NCBI RefSeq assembly: GCF_029625295.1
Contig: NZ_CP121112.1
Span: 2,418,001 to 2,482,000 of the forward strand
Source of the DNA: Flavobacterium gyeonganense
GTDB lineage: Bacteria; Bacteroidota; Bacteroidia; Flavobacteriales; Flavobacteriaceae
Direction: 5' to 3'
DNA: 64,000 nucleotides
Shown piece after piece: positions 32,012 through 41,533 of the stretch (the first letter of the stretch is position 1; the number at the start of each line of letters is the position of its first letter). The translations under genes were made by a program, and so were the position numbers. The notes under the pieces were generated by a model. The model was given only the letters and a program-made list of their open reading frames with translations, was not told where the DNA came from and did not search any database.

Positions 32012-35000
32012 ATGTATTTAATATTCGATACCGAAACAACCGGATTACCAAAACGCTGGGATGCCCCAATAACCGATTCTGATAACTGGCCCCGCTGTAT
32101 ACAAATTGCGTGGCAGCTTCATGACGAAATGGGGCAGCTTATTGAGCATCAGGATTATTTGGTAAAGCCTGAAGGATTTAATATTCCGTATGATGCCGAA
32201 CGTATTCACGGAATCTCGACTGAATTGGCTGAAGCCGATGGAATCACTTTGGCCGAAGTTTTGGAGAAATTCAATATTGCATTAAGTAAAACCAAATTTA
32301 TCGTTGGTCAGAATTTAGGATTCGACGTTAATATTATGGGTGCTGAATTCCATAGAATGGGAGTTGATTCACCTATGGCTTCAATTCCGGTTCTGGATAC
32401 CTGTACTGAAGTTACGGCTTCATTATTAAAGCTTCCCGGAGGTCGTGGAGGAAAATTCAAACTTCCAACCTTAACAGAGCTTCACGAATATCTATTCAGC
32501 GTTCCTTTCGCGGAAGCACACAACGCAACTGCCGATGTTGAGGCAACTACGCGTTGTTTTCTGGAATTGGTTAGAAGAGAGGTTTTTACCAAAGAAGAGC
32601 TTGATGTTCCGAAGGAATATTTCAAAGAATTCCAGGAAAAAAACCCGCAGGAATTTCCTTTAATTGGTTTAAAACACATCAATTTAAAAGCAGCTTCTGA
32701 AAAAGTCAGAGAGCAGATCAAAGCTTTACAGGTTGAAGATACACCAACTGTAGTTTCAGAATCTGATAAAGCCGATTTCAAAGCAGCAAAATTTGCGCAT
32801 TTGCATAACCATACTCAATTTTCAGTTCTTCAATCGACTATCGGAATTGGAAATATTGTTTCGGCTACAGCCAAAAATGGAATGCCGGCTGTTGCCATGA
32901 CCGATACCGGAAACATGATGGGCGCTTTCCATTTTGTGAGCGCAGTTATGAATCACAATAAAGGTGCTTCTGCCAAAAACAAAGCTTTGGCTGAAGCAGG
33001 GGAGGAACCAACCGAAACTGAAATTAAACCAATCGTAGGTTGTGAATTCAATATTTGCGACAACCATTTAGATAAATCGAAAAAAGACAATGGCTATCAG
33101 GTTGTTTTAATGGCTAAAAATAAAGCGGGTTATCACAATCTGGCTAAAATGGCTTCGATTGCTTATACCGACGGATTTTATTATGTTCCGAGAATTGATA
33201 AAAATATTGTAGAGCAATACAAAGGCGACATTATGGTTCTGTCTGGGAATTTATACGGTGAAATTCCGAGTAAAATTCTGAACATCGGTGAAAACCAGGC
33301 AGAAGAAGCTTTGATTTGGTGGAAGGAACAATTTGGCGAAGATTTCTATCTGGAAGTCATGCGCCACAATCAGGAAGATGAAAACCGTGTAAACAAAACG
33401 CTGATCGAGTTTTCGCAAAAACACAATATCAAATTAATTGCGACCAACAATACCTATTATTTAAATAAAGAAGATGCCAATGCGCACGACATTTTATTGT
33501 GTGTAAAAGACGGTGAAAAACAGGCAACGCCAATTGGTCGTGGTCGTGGTTACCGTTACGGACTTCCAAATCAGGAATACTATTTCAAGTCGCAAGACGA
33601 GATGAAAAAACTATTTGCCGATTTGCCGGAAGCGATTATCAACATTCAGGAAATTGTTGATAAAGTAGAAACTTATTCTCTTTACCGGGATGTATTACTT
33701 CCAAAATTTGAAATTCCGGAAGAATTTGTTGATCCGGAAGATGAAAAAGACAATGGTGTTCGCGGTGAAAATGCTTATTTGCGTTATCTTACCATGGAAG
33801 GTGCTAAAAGAAGGTACGGCGAAATTACCGAGTCGATTCAGGAACGTCTGGATTTCGAATTATTGACAATTTCGAATTCAGGATATCCGGGTTATTTCCT
33901 GATTGTACAGGATTTCATCGCAGAAGCCAGAAAAATGGACGTTTCGGTAGGACCTGGACGTGGTTCTGCAGCCGGATCTGCAGTTGCATACTGTCTCGGA
34001 ATTACCAATATTGACCCAATTAAATATGACTTGCTTTTTGAGCGTTTCCTAAATCCTGACCGTGTATCGATGCCCGATATTGATATCGACTTTGATGACG
34101 AGGGTCGTGGACGTGTAATGGAATATGTAATCAATAAATACGGTCAAAAACAAGTAGCGCAGATTATCACATATGGTAAAATGGCAACCAAATCAGCCAT
34201 TCGTGATACCGCTCGTGTACTGGATTTACCCTTATTTGAAGCCGACAGAATTGCTAAGCTGATTCCGGCTATGATGCCAGGAAAGTGGAATCTGGCACGA
34301 TTCATTTCTGAGAGTGAAGATGAGGTTAAAAAAGCTTTAAAATCGTCTGAGGAATTTGACCGGGTTAAGGAATTAATTGCGATTGCCAATGAGGAAGATC
34401 TTGCAGGGGAAACTATTCAACAGGCAAAAATACTCGAAGGTTCGATGCGTAATACGGGAATTCACGCCTGCGGAGTAATCATTACGCCATCGGATATTAC
34501 GAATTACGTTCCGGTTACAACCGCAAAAGATTCGGATTTGTATGTAACACAGTTCGACAACTCGGTTGCAGAAAGTGCCGGATTGCTGAAAATGGACTTC
34601 CTGGGTCTGAAGACCCTTACGCTGATAAAAGATACCGTAAAACTGGTAAAATACAGAACAGGAATTGATCTTGACCCGGATACTTTTCCGATTGATGATC
34701 CTGAAACATATGCACTTTTCCAAAGAGGTGAAACGGTTGGAATCTTCCAGTACGAGTCACCCGGAATGCAGAAATACATGAAAGATCTGAAGCCAACGGT
34801 TTTTGGGGATTTAATTGCGATGAACGCCTTGTATCGACCGGGACCTTTAGAGTATATTCCGTCTTTCGTTCGAAGAAAAAACGGTGATGAAGAAATCAAA
34901 TACGATTTAGATGCCTGTGCCGAATATTTATCAGAAACCTACGGAATTACAGTTTACCAGGAGCAGGTAATGCTTTTGTCTCAGTCTTTGGCAGGATTTA

Positions 35001-36553
35001 CAAAGGGTGAGGCCGACGTTTTGCGTAAAGCGATGGGTAAAAAACAAAAAGACGTACTGGATAAAATGAAGCCAAAGTTTGTTGAGCAGGCATCAGCAAA
35101 AGGTCATGATGCTAAAGTTTTGGAAAAAATCTGGAAAGACTGGGAAGCCTTTGCGAGTTACGCCTTCAACAAATCGCACTCGACTTGTTATGCGTGGATT
35201 GCCTACCAAACAGCTTATTTGAAAGCGCATTATCCTGCAGAATATATGGCGGCGGTACTTTCGAATAACATGAACGATATCAAACAGGTATCTTTCTTCA
35301 TGGAAGAATGTAAACGTATGGGATTACAGGTTTTAGGTCCTTGTGTAAACGAATCGTACTATAAATTTACGGTAAATGATGATTATGCGGTACGTTTCGG
35401 AATGGGGGCAATTAAAGGCGTAGGTTCCGGAGCTGTTGCAACCATTGTTGAAAGCAGAAAAGACGGGAGATATAAATCAATTTTTGATCTGGCAAAACGA
35501 ATTGATTTGCGTGCCGCCAATAAAAAAGCAATTGAGAATCTGGCGCTTGCAGGAGGATTTGATTCGTTCGAAGGAACAACCAGAGCACAGTATTTCCATG
35601 ATGATGGCGACGGAATTACCTTCTACGAAAAAGCAATGCGCTACGGAAATAAGTTTCAGGAAAACGAAAATTCATCACAGGTAAGTTTGTTTGGAGAAAC
35701 AAGCGAAGTACAGATTGCTGAACCTGTTGTACCGCCATGTGAAGACTGGAGTACGATGGAAAAACTCGCTAAAGAAAAAGAAGTTGTCGGAATCTATATT
35801 TCCGGACATCCGCTTGATGATTTTAAATTTGAAATGAAATACTTCTGTAATGCGAGACTGGAAGCATTGAAAAGCATGGAGCAGTATGTAGGGAAAAATC
35901 TAACCTTTGCCGGAATTATCAATAATGTACAGCATAGAATTTCTAAAAACGGAAAAGGCTGGGCGATGTTTACTCTCGAAGGCTATGATGAAAGTTATGA
36001 GTTCAGGATATTTAACGAAGAGTACCTTAAATTCCGCCATTTCCTGATTCAGAATAATTTTGCCCATATTAAGGTATTGATTAAAGATGGCTGGGTCAAT
36101 CATGATACTGGAAAAAAATCAGAGCCGAGATTGCAGTTTGTTGAAGTAAGACAGTTACAGGATGTTTTGGAAGCATTTGCTAAAAAATTGATTTTACTGC
36201 TCAATATTAAAGACTTACAAACAGAGTTTATTCATAAATTAAGCAACCTGTTTAATACTTATAAAGGAGATAATTCGGTGACTTTTGAAATTATGGAACT
36301 TGAAAAAATTAAGCGTATGGTTGAGGTTGAAACAGCCAATGAGTTTGAAGAAACAGACGATACCGTTTTTACAGATGAAAATGATGATGGGGATGTTGTT
36401 CTTGAAGATACCAAAATAAAAGAAATAACAGAAGTAGAAGAAATAAAAGTAGTAACCAAATTGACAATGCCAAGCAGAAGGCTTAAAGTTAAAATTTCGA
36501 CAGAATTGCTGCAGGAATTAGAAAAAATGCAGGTTAATTTTAAACTCAACTAA
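32012..36553 (+). CDS. dnaE: DNA polymerase III alpha subunit with fused N-terminal proofreading exonuclease
   Basis: A 1513-aa replicative polymerase. Residues 1-190 form a DEDDh exonuclease domain (FDTETTGLP at 5-13, GQNLGFDVN, and HNATADVEAT at the end). The PHP domain at about 262-490 has lost several metal ligands: LQSTI where active PHPs have an Asp, TDTGN (Thr299 for His), LSGNL (Asn for Cys), TNNTYYL (Asn480 and Tyr482 for Asp and His). The polymerase palm carries MPDIDIDFDDEG (about 686-697) with GPGRGSAAGS. A helix-hairpin-helix, OB fold (about 1290-1370) and an acidic tail follow. Proofreading is therefore expected from the fused domain, not PHP. Confidence 0.96.
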   Translation: MYLIFDTETTGLPKRWDAPITDSDNWPRCIQIAWQLHDEMGQLIEHQDYLVKPEGFNIPYDAERIHGISTELAEADGITLAEVLEKFNIALSKTKFIVGQNLGFDVNIMGAEFHRMGVDSPMASIPVLDTCTEVTASLLKLPGGRGGKFKLPTLTELHEYLFSVPFAEAHNATADVEATTRCFLELVRREVFTKEELDVPKEYFKEFQEKNPQEFPLIGLKHINLKAASEKVREQIKALQVEDTPTVVSESDKADFKAAKFAHLHNHTQFSVLQSTIGIGNIVSATAKNGMPAVAMTDTGNMMGAFHFVSAVMNHNKGASAKNKALAEAGEEPTETEIKPIVGCEFNICDNHLDKSKKDNGYQVVLMAKNKAGYHNLAKMASIAYTDGFYYVPRIDKNIVEQYKGDIMVLSGNLYGEIPSKILNIGENQAEEALIWWKEQFGEDFYLEVMRHNQEDENRVNKTLIEFSQKHNIKLIATNNTYYLNKEDANAHDILLCVKDGEKQATPIGRGRGYRYGLPNQEYYFKSQDEMKKLFADLPEAIINIQEIVDKVETYSLYRDVLLPKFEIPEEFVDPEDEKDNGVRGENAYLRYLTMEGAKRRYGEITESIQERLDFELLTISNSGYPGYFLIVQDFIAEARKMDVSVGPGRGSAAGSAVAYCLGITNIDPIKYDLLFERFLNPDRVSMPDIDIDFDDEGRGRVMEYVINKYGQKQVAQIITYGKMATKSAIRDTARVLDLPLFEADRIAKLIPAMMPGKWNLARFISESEDEVKKALKSSEEFDRVKELIAIANEEDLAGETIQQAKILEGSMRNTGIHACGVIITPSDITNYVPVTTAKDSDLYVTQFDNSVAESAGLLKMDFLGLKTLTLIKDTVKLVKYRTGIDLDPDTFPIDDPETYALFQRGETVGIFQYESPGMQKYMKDLKPTVFGDLIAMNALYRPGPLEYIPSFVRRKNGDEEIKYDLDACAEYLSETYGITVYQEQVMLLSQSLAGFTKGEADVLRKAMGKKQKDVLDKMKPKFVEQASAKGHDAKVLEKIWKDWEAFASYAFNKSHSTCYAWIAYQTAYLKAHYPAEYMAAVLSNNMNDIKQVSFFMEECKRMGLQVLGPCVNESYYKFTVNDDYAVRFGMGAIKGVGSGAVATIVESRKDGRYKSIFDLAKRIDLRAANKKAIENLALAGGFDSFEGTTRAQYFHDDGDGITFYEKAMRYGNKFQENENSSQVSLFGETSEVQIAEPVVPPCEDWSTMEKLAKEKEVVGIYISGHPLDDFKFEMKYFCNARLEALKSMEQYVGKNLTFAGIINNVQHRISKNGKGWAMFTLEGYDESYEFRIFNEEYLKFRHFLIQNNFAHIKVLIKDGWVNHDTGKKSEPRLQFVEVRQLQDVLEAFAKKLILLLNIKDLQTEFIHKLSNLFNTYKGDNSVTFEIMELEKIKRMVEVETANEFEETDDTVFTDENDDGDVVLEDTKIKEITEVEEIKVVTKLTMPSRRLKVKISTELLQELEKMQVNFKLN

Positions 36554-36699
36554 AATTTAACAGTTAAAATTTAATTAATAATATGCTTTTTTGGTTAAAA
36601 TTATGCATGCATAGTAGATTCTTTCACGAATAATTTGTAAATTGATAGTTATGATAAAACAGTGTGGGAATGCTGTAAAAAAAGATATCTAATTTATTT

Positions 36700-36707
36700 T
36701 ATGTTTG
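36700..36707 (+). promoter_or_regulatory. -7 box of outer-membrane protein gene
   Basis: TATGTTTG fits TAnnTTTG. With transcription starting near 36711, the GTG at 36709 cannot be the start codon, supporting ATG 36730. Confidence 0.5.
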
Positions 36708-36729
36708 TGTGAAATTAATAAAGAAAATT

Positions 36730-37680
36730 ATGAAAAAGCATTTATTTTTAATCGGATTAATGATTTGTTCCCTGGCCACAATGGCACAGTCAGAAAGTGC
36801 AGATAAACCGGAAAGCTGGTATTTTAAATTGGGTGGATCTTACTTCATTCAGACAGCCGCGACGGAGTTTCCAATTGTAAATGGTCAATTGCCTAATACG
36901 GATGTTTATGGGGCTAATGGAACCACTTTAATTTCGAGAGAAACGAATCATGGTTCATTCGGAGAAGGATTTCGTACAGGATTAACTGCAGGTTACCGTT
37001 TTTCAACGCGTTTAGGAGTTGAAATGGGTATTAACTATTACTCCAGTGCTGATAAATTAATGGTTGAAACTACAAATCGTTTAGTTGCTACTTCACCAAC
37101 AAATATTTTCGTAACAGGAGATGCTGTCGGGAAAATAAGAGCTTGGGATTTATCTCCTTCATTAGTATTATTTTTAGGAGAAACCAGAGGTTTTGAACCT
37201 TACACAAAAGTGGGGGTTATTGTTCCTATTCACGGAGATTTAACTATTGAAACGAATCGTGAGTATTATACTGTAGCACCAACCAGAACAACAGTAGCAA
37301 AAACATATGCTGAGGATGTTGTAAAACCTAATCCGACTCTTGGTTTTATGGCTGCGATTGGAACTTCATATAAATTGGGTAAAAAACTGGCACTATTTGC
37401 TGAAATTGAATACAGAAACTTTACTGTTCATGGAGATACAAAAGAAACTACTGTGTTTACTGAAAATGGTGTAGATAAATTGCATACACCATCTACTTTT
37501 AGACCAGATGCTTCTTATTCTGCGATTCATACGAATTATGTAGATAAATTAACGACAACTTCTAATAGTAAAGTAACGAATGCTGCTGGTTTTGATGATA
37601 CAAAAGCAACTGATGATATTAGTTCGTATGTTGGAATTTCTGGTGTAGGTTTGACTTTTGGACTTAGATACAGTTTGTAA
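36730..37680 (+). CDS. Outer-membrane beta-barrel protein
   Basis: A 316-aa protein starting MKKHLFLIGLMICSLATMAQ, a clean signal peptide cut after AQ. The mature part shows OmpA/OmpW-like alternating strands: YFKLGGSYFIQTAA, TGLTAGYRFSTRLGVEMGINYYSS, FEPYTKVGVIVPI, LALFAEIEYRNFTVHG. It ends ISGVGLTFGLRYSL, typical of an inserted barrel. About 8 strands are likely. No ligand can be assigned. Monocistronic, with a strong terminator 24 nt after the stop. Confidence 0.85.
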   Translation: MKKHLFLIGLMICSLATMAQSESADKPESWYFKLGGSYFIQTAATEFPIVNGQLPNTDVYGANGTTLISRETNHGSFGEGFRTGLTAGYRFSTRLGVEMGINYYSSADKLMVETTNRLVATSPTNIFVTGDAVGKIRAWDLSPSLVLFLGETRGFEPYTKVGVIVPIHGDLTIETNREYYTVAPTRTTVAKTYAEDVVKPNPTLGFMAAIGTSYKLGKKLALFAEIEYRNFTVHGDTKETTVFTENGVDKLHTPSTFRPDASYSAIHTNYVDKLTTTSNSKVTNAAGFDDTKATDDISSYVGISGVGLTFGLRYSL

Positions 37681-37703
37681 TTTATTCTGATTTTATAGTT
37701 TAT

Positions 37704-37735
37704 AAAAGAGGATATTCGAAAGAATATCCTCTTTT
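37704..37735 (+). terminator. Terminator after the beta-barrel gene
   Basis: aaaagaggatattc (37704-37717) pairs perfectly with gaatatcctctttt (37722-37735), loop gaaa, followed by a T run. Confidence 0.92.
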
Positions 37736-37749
37736 TTTGTTCATTTTTA

Positions 37750-37877
37750 TCATTTCGAGGAACGAGACTCGAGCAATAGCGAACAGGCGAAGCAAATCAC
37801 ACTACTAACTCCGCAAAGTATGCCTTTAATCTTTGTTGAATATAGAGTGTGATTTCGACTTAAGGAGAAATCACAAA
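37750..37877. repeat. 'tcatttcga..aaatcacac' intergenic repeat, degenerate copy
   Basis: Starts tcatttcgaggaacgag and contains aaatcacac (37794-37802) pairing with gtgtgattt (37847-37855), then aggagaaatcaca. It shares these words with the cleaner inverted repeat at 56365-56467, so it is a second member of that family. Confidence 0.6.
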
Positions 37878-37923
37878 CTGATTCGTATTAACTTGTCAAA
37901 CTATTGACAAAGATTTTAGGATG

Positions 37924-38048
37924 AATTGCCTCCTGCTTTAGTCGGAGGTTGATAAAATGGATTAAAATAAAAGGCTTTAGCCAAACACATAGTTTGGCTA
38001 AAGCCTTTCTTTTAAAAAATATACCTCCAGCTAAAGCAGGAGGCAATT
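37924..38048. repeat. Two-stem palindromic element (MITE/REP-like)
   Basis: Outer arms 37924-37949 and 38023-38048 are complementary at 24 of 26 bases (aattgcctcctgctttag ...). An inner perfect 17-bp stem (37970-37986 with 37992-38008, loop acata) reads aaaggctttagccaaac. The 125-bp unit lies between a terminator and the convergent oxidoreductase gene. It looks like a mobile palindromic unit; no transposase is in the window. Confidence 0.85.
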
Positions 38049-38065
38049 TAAATCAGAACATATAA

Positions 38066-39061
38066 TTATCTCGAAGCTTCTCTAAATTCCTTCAAAACCT
38101 GATCAATAACCCAGGTTGTTCTGGCTGCTGATGTTCCCTTTGAAGGAGAAAATCCTTCTTTGCCTAAAAGTTCTTCCATGACGGTTTCAATAAATGGCTG
38201 CTGAATATGAAGCGGGTTTTCGATTGTAATGGTTTCTTTTTCTCCATTTGCATATTCAATAAAGATAGGATCTTCTCCAAAAGTTGAAAATGCTATTTTG
38301 CCTTTATCGCCCACAATTTCGGTATTGTCATAACGTTCAAAACTGGCGAAATTCCATAATCCGGATCCGTGGATTCCATTTTCGAACAGAAAAGACATTG
38401 AAACAGCGTCTTCGGCAGGGTAGGCTTTTAACTGAGAAGTGGCATGTCCTCGTACAGACTTTATCGGACCTAAAACAAAATCCAGAAAATCCAAAGTATG
38501 GCAAGCCAGATCGACAAAGATTCCGCCCCCCGAAATGTGTGGTAAAACCGTCCACGGAAGATTGATTTCATCGTCATAACGTTCTTCAAAAGGATGGTAC
38601 AAAACACAGTTTACATGACGTATTTTTCCTAATTTTCCTTCATCGATTATTTCTTTGATTTTTAAAAACCGTGGTAAAGCCCTTCTGTAATAGGCCACAA
38701 ACAACGGAGCATTGTGTTCTTTACATGCGCTGATCATTTCATTGCATTCTTCAAATGTCAATGCCATAGGTTTTTCGACATAAACGGGTTTTCCGGCTTT
38801 GGCACACAAAATCGTATATTCTTTATGAGAAGATGGAGGAGTAGCAATATAAATGGCATCAACTTCAGGATCGTTGATTAAATCTTCCGCTTTAGAATAC
38901 CATTTCGGAACGTTGTGGCGTTTGGCGTAATCTTCGGCAAGTGCTGCATCTCTTCGCATGACGGCAACCAAAGCTGAGTTGGGCGCTTTTTGAAAGGCCG
39001 GACCGCTTTTGACTTCAGTTACATTTCCACAGCCTATGATTCCCCATTTTATAATTTTCAT
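38066..39061 (-). CDS. Gfo/Idh/MocA family oxidoreductase
   Basis: A 331-aa NAD(P)-dependent dehydrogenase. The N-terminal Rossmann motif is WGIIGCGNVTEVKSG. The catalytic EKPMALTFEECNEM Lys lies at about residue 96, and DLACHTLDFLDFVLG gives the conserved His in the C-terminal domain. The family oxidises or reduces sugars and related polyols; the substrate cannot be told from the sequence. No signal peptide. No partner genes in the same transcription unit. Confidence 0.9.
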   Translation of the reverse strand: MKIIKWGIIGCGNVTEVKSGPAFQKAPNSALVAVMRRDAALAEDYAKRHNVPKWYSKAEDLINDPEVDAIYIATPPSSHKEYTILCAKAGKPVYVEKPMALTFEECNEMISACKEHNAPLFVAYYRRALPRFLKIKEIIDEGKLGKIRHVNCVLYHPFEERYDDEINLPWTVLPHISGGGIFVDLACHTLDFLDFVLGPIKSVRGHATSQLKAYPAEDAVSMSFLFENGIHGSGLWNFASFERYDNTEIVGDKGKIAFSTFGEDPIFIEYANGEKETITIENPLHIQQPFIETVMEELLGKEGFSPSKGTSAARTTWVIDQVLKEFREASR

Positions 39062-39099
39062 TTTTGGATTTTTTAATTATTATCAAATTTAAAAAAAGG

Positions 39100-39299
39100 T
39101 TTGCCACGAATTTCACCAATTTTCACTAATTCTTTGTCGTTAAAATGATTTACCACAAATTACACAAATTTTCGCTAATTCTTCGTTTAAGAGTTAGCCA
39201 CAGATTAAAGATCTCCATAAATAAAACGGTTTTCCACTAATTAAATTTGTGTTAAAAATAAAGCCACGAACTCACAAAATAATCTGTGTATTCGTGGCT
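39100..39299. repeat. 'gccacgaattacac' type intergenic repeats
   Basis: Two imperfect direct copies, ccacgaatttcaccaatttt (39104-39123) and ccacaaattacacaaatttt (39152-39171), each followed by c.ctaattctt. Then ccacagattaaag and a 9-bp hairpin agccacgaa/ttcgtggct (39262-39270 with 39291-39299) close to the stop of the prolyl oligopeptidase. Common in this genus; the hairpin may end that gene's transcript. Confidence 0.6.
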
Positions 39300-39315
39300 A
39301 ATAAAATCAACCTAT

Positions 39316-41424
39316 TTACTTTTTAGGCAAAGTTGTAAAACCCATATTATAAAGCGTGAATGCCTGAATATCTACATTTTCCTGAATCGTAGCCGCAACA
39401 GATTTTCCTGCTCCGTGACCTGCTTTTACGTCAATACGAATCAAAACAGGATTATCTCCAGTTTGTTTGTCCTGAAGTTCGGCAGCGAATTTAAAGCTGT
39501 GTGCCGGTACTACACGATCGTCATGATCTCCGGTAGTAACCATTGTTGCAGGATAATGAGTTCCTTTTTTAACGTTGTGAACCGGAGAATATCCTTTTAA
39601 GTATTCGAACATCTGTTTGTTGTCCTGAGAAGTTCCGTAATCATAAGCCCATCCTGCACCTGCTGTAAAGGCATTGTAACGAAGCATATCCATAACGCCA
39701 ACTGCTGGCAAAGCTACTTTCATCAAATCAGGACGCTGTGTCATAGTGGCCCCAACTAACAATCCTCCGTTTGAACCTCCGCGAATAGCTAGATAATCAG
39801 ATGAGGTATATTTTTGAGCAATTAGGTATTCCGCAGCAGCGATAAAATCGTCAAATACGTTTTGTTTTTGAAGTTTCGTTCCTGCATCGTGCCATTTTTT
39901 TCCGTATTCACCGCCTCCTCTTAAATTGGCAACAGCATAAACGCCTCCATTCTCTAACCAGACTGCATTTCCAATACTGAAAGCCGGAGTTAAGCTAATA
40001 TTGAATCCGCCATACCCGTAAAGGATTGTAGGGTTTTTACCGTCTAATTTTGTTCCCTTTTTATAGGTAATAATCATCGGGATTTTTGTGCCGTCTTTTG
40101 AAGTATAGAAAACTTGTTTAGATTCGTAGTCTTCACTTTTGAAATCTACTTTTGGCTTTTGATAAATTTCAGATTTCCCTACTTTTGGTTCAAAAGAATA
40201 AATACTCCCCGGAGTGGTATAATTGGTAAAGCTGTAGTATAAAATTTTTTCCTCTTTTTTACCACCAAATCCGCCTGCAGATCCTACAGCAGGAAGTTTG
40301 ATTTCACGGATTAATTTTCCGTTGTAATCATATTGCTGTACAAATGATACCGCGTCTTTTGTATAATTTGCAAAGAAATAACCGGCACCTGTTGAAGGTG
40401 ATAAAATATCATTGGTTTCTTTAATGAAATCTTTCCAGTTTTCCGGTTTTGGATTGCTGAAGTCAACGGTTACGACACGTTTGTTCGGAGCATTAAAGTC
40501 GGTTACAATAAATAATTTACTGCCCTCATTTTCGATAACGCCACTGTCATTGTTAAAATTATCAACGATTGTAATAATCGGACTGTTTGGTTTAGTTAGA
40601 TCTTTAATGTACAACTCATTTCCGTAAGTCGAATTGGCTGCTGTAATCACCAGATAACTATTGTCTTCAGTAACATAACCACCAATATATCTCCTCTTTT
40701 GATCGGCTCCAAAAATCACTTTATCTTCTTTTTGGGAAGTACCCAGTTTATGGAAATACAATTTATGCTGATCTGTTTTGGCAGATAATTCGCTTCCTTT
40801 TGGCTTGTCATAGCTGGAGTAGTAAAAACCTTCATTTTTATACCATGAAATGCCGCTGAATTTTACATCGACTAAAGTGTCTTCCAAAACTTTTTTTGAA
40901 AGAGCATCAATTATAATTACTTTTCGCCAGTCGCTTCCTCCTTCAGAAATGGAATAAGCGGCTTTTGATCCGTCTTTTGAAAAATCCAGTCCTCCAAGCG
41001 AAGTGGTTCCGTCTTTAGAAAAGGTGTTCGGATCTAAAAAAACTTCTTCTTTACCGCTTTTGTCTTTCCTGTAAACAACAGATTGGTTCTGAAGTCCGTT
41101 GTTTTTAAAATAGTAGGTAAAATTCCCTTCTTTAAAAGGAGCGCCGATTTTTTCGTAATTCCAAAGTTTTTCCATTCTTGCCTTTAAAGCATCGCGAAAC
41201 GGAATCTGATTAAGATAGGCATACGTTACTTCATTTTGTGCTTTTACCCACGAACCAGTTTCTTCTGATTTATCATCTTCAAGCCAGCGGTAAGGATCAG
41301 CTACTTTGGTATCAAAATAAACATCAACAGTTTCTCCTTTTTTAGTTTCGGGATACTTAATTTTACTTTGACCGGAAGAAATTCCTACTGTAGTTATTGC
41401 CATTATTAGAAATGTTTTTTTCAT
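39316..41424 (-). CDS. Prolyl oligopeptidase family serine peptidase (S9A)
   Basis: A 702-aa secreted peptidase. Residues 1-19 are a signal peptide ([19 protein letters not shown]). A seven-bladed propeller fills about 80-420, and the alpha/beta-hydrolase domain the rest. The nucleophile Ser is in [13 protein letters not shown] (about residue 548), and the triad continues with [12 protein letters not shown] (Asp) and AGHGAGKS (His). [13 protein letters not shown] is a typical S9A block. It cleaves after proline in short peptides, in the periplasm. Own promoter at 41445-41477. Confidence 0.94.
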   Translation of the reverse strand: MKKTFLIMAITTVGISSGQSKIKYPETKKGETVDVYFDTKVADPYRWLEDDKSEETGSWVKAQNEVTYAYLNQIPFRDALKARMEKLWNYEKIGAPFKEGNFTYYFKNNGLQNQSVVYRKDKSGKEEVFLDPNTFSKDGTTSLGGLDFSKDGSKAAYSISEGGSDWRKVIIIDALSKKVLEDTLVDVKFSGISWYKNEGFYYSSYDKPKGSELSAKTDQHKLYFHKLGTSQKEDKVIFGADQKRRYIGGYVTEDNSYLVITAANSTYGNELYIKDLTKPNSPIITIVDNFNNDSGVIENEGSKLFIVTDFNAPNKRVVTVDFSNPKPENWKDFIKETNDILSPSTGAGYFFANYTKDAVSFVQQYDYNGKLIREIKLPAVGSAGGFGGKKEEKILYYSFTNYTTPGSIYSFEPKVGKSEIYQKPKVDFKSEDYESKQVFYTSKDGTKIPMIITYKKGTKLDGKNPTILYGYGGFNISLTPAFSIGNAVWLENGGVYAVANLRGGGEYGKKWHDAGTKLQKQNVFDDFIAAAEYLIAQKYTSSDYLAIRGGSNGGLLVGATMTQRPDLMKVALPAVGVMDMLRYNAFTAGAGWAYDYGTSQDNKQMFEYLKGYSPVHNVKKGTHYPATMVTTGDHDDRVVPAHSFKFAAELQDKQTGDNPVLIRIDVKAGHGAGKSVAATIQENVDIQAFTLYNMGFTTLPKK

Positions 41425-41444
41425 AGCGTTTTTTGTGTTTGTAA

Positions 41445-41477
41445 CAAAAATAGGAAATTTTGTTTAAAAATATCAAA
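41445..41477 (-). promoter_or_regulatory. Promoter of the prolyl oligopeptidase gene
   Basis: Read leftward: TTTG (41477-41474), 21-nt spacer, TATTTTTG (41452-41445), about 21 nt before the ATG. Confidence 0.6.
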
Positions 41478-41533
41478 CACATAAAAACACAAAGTTACCG
41501 TTATAAATCTATGCTTTTATGTGTTTAAAAATG

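Noticed and set aside
36709..36729. GTG start for the beta-barrel protein
   Set aside because: It is only 2 nt after the -7 box, upstream of the likely transcription start; the ATG at 36730 gives a clean signal peptide.
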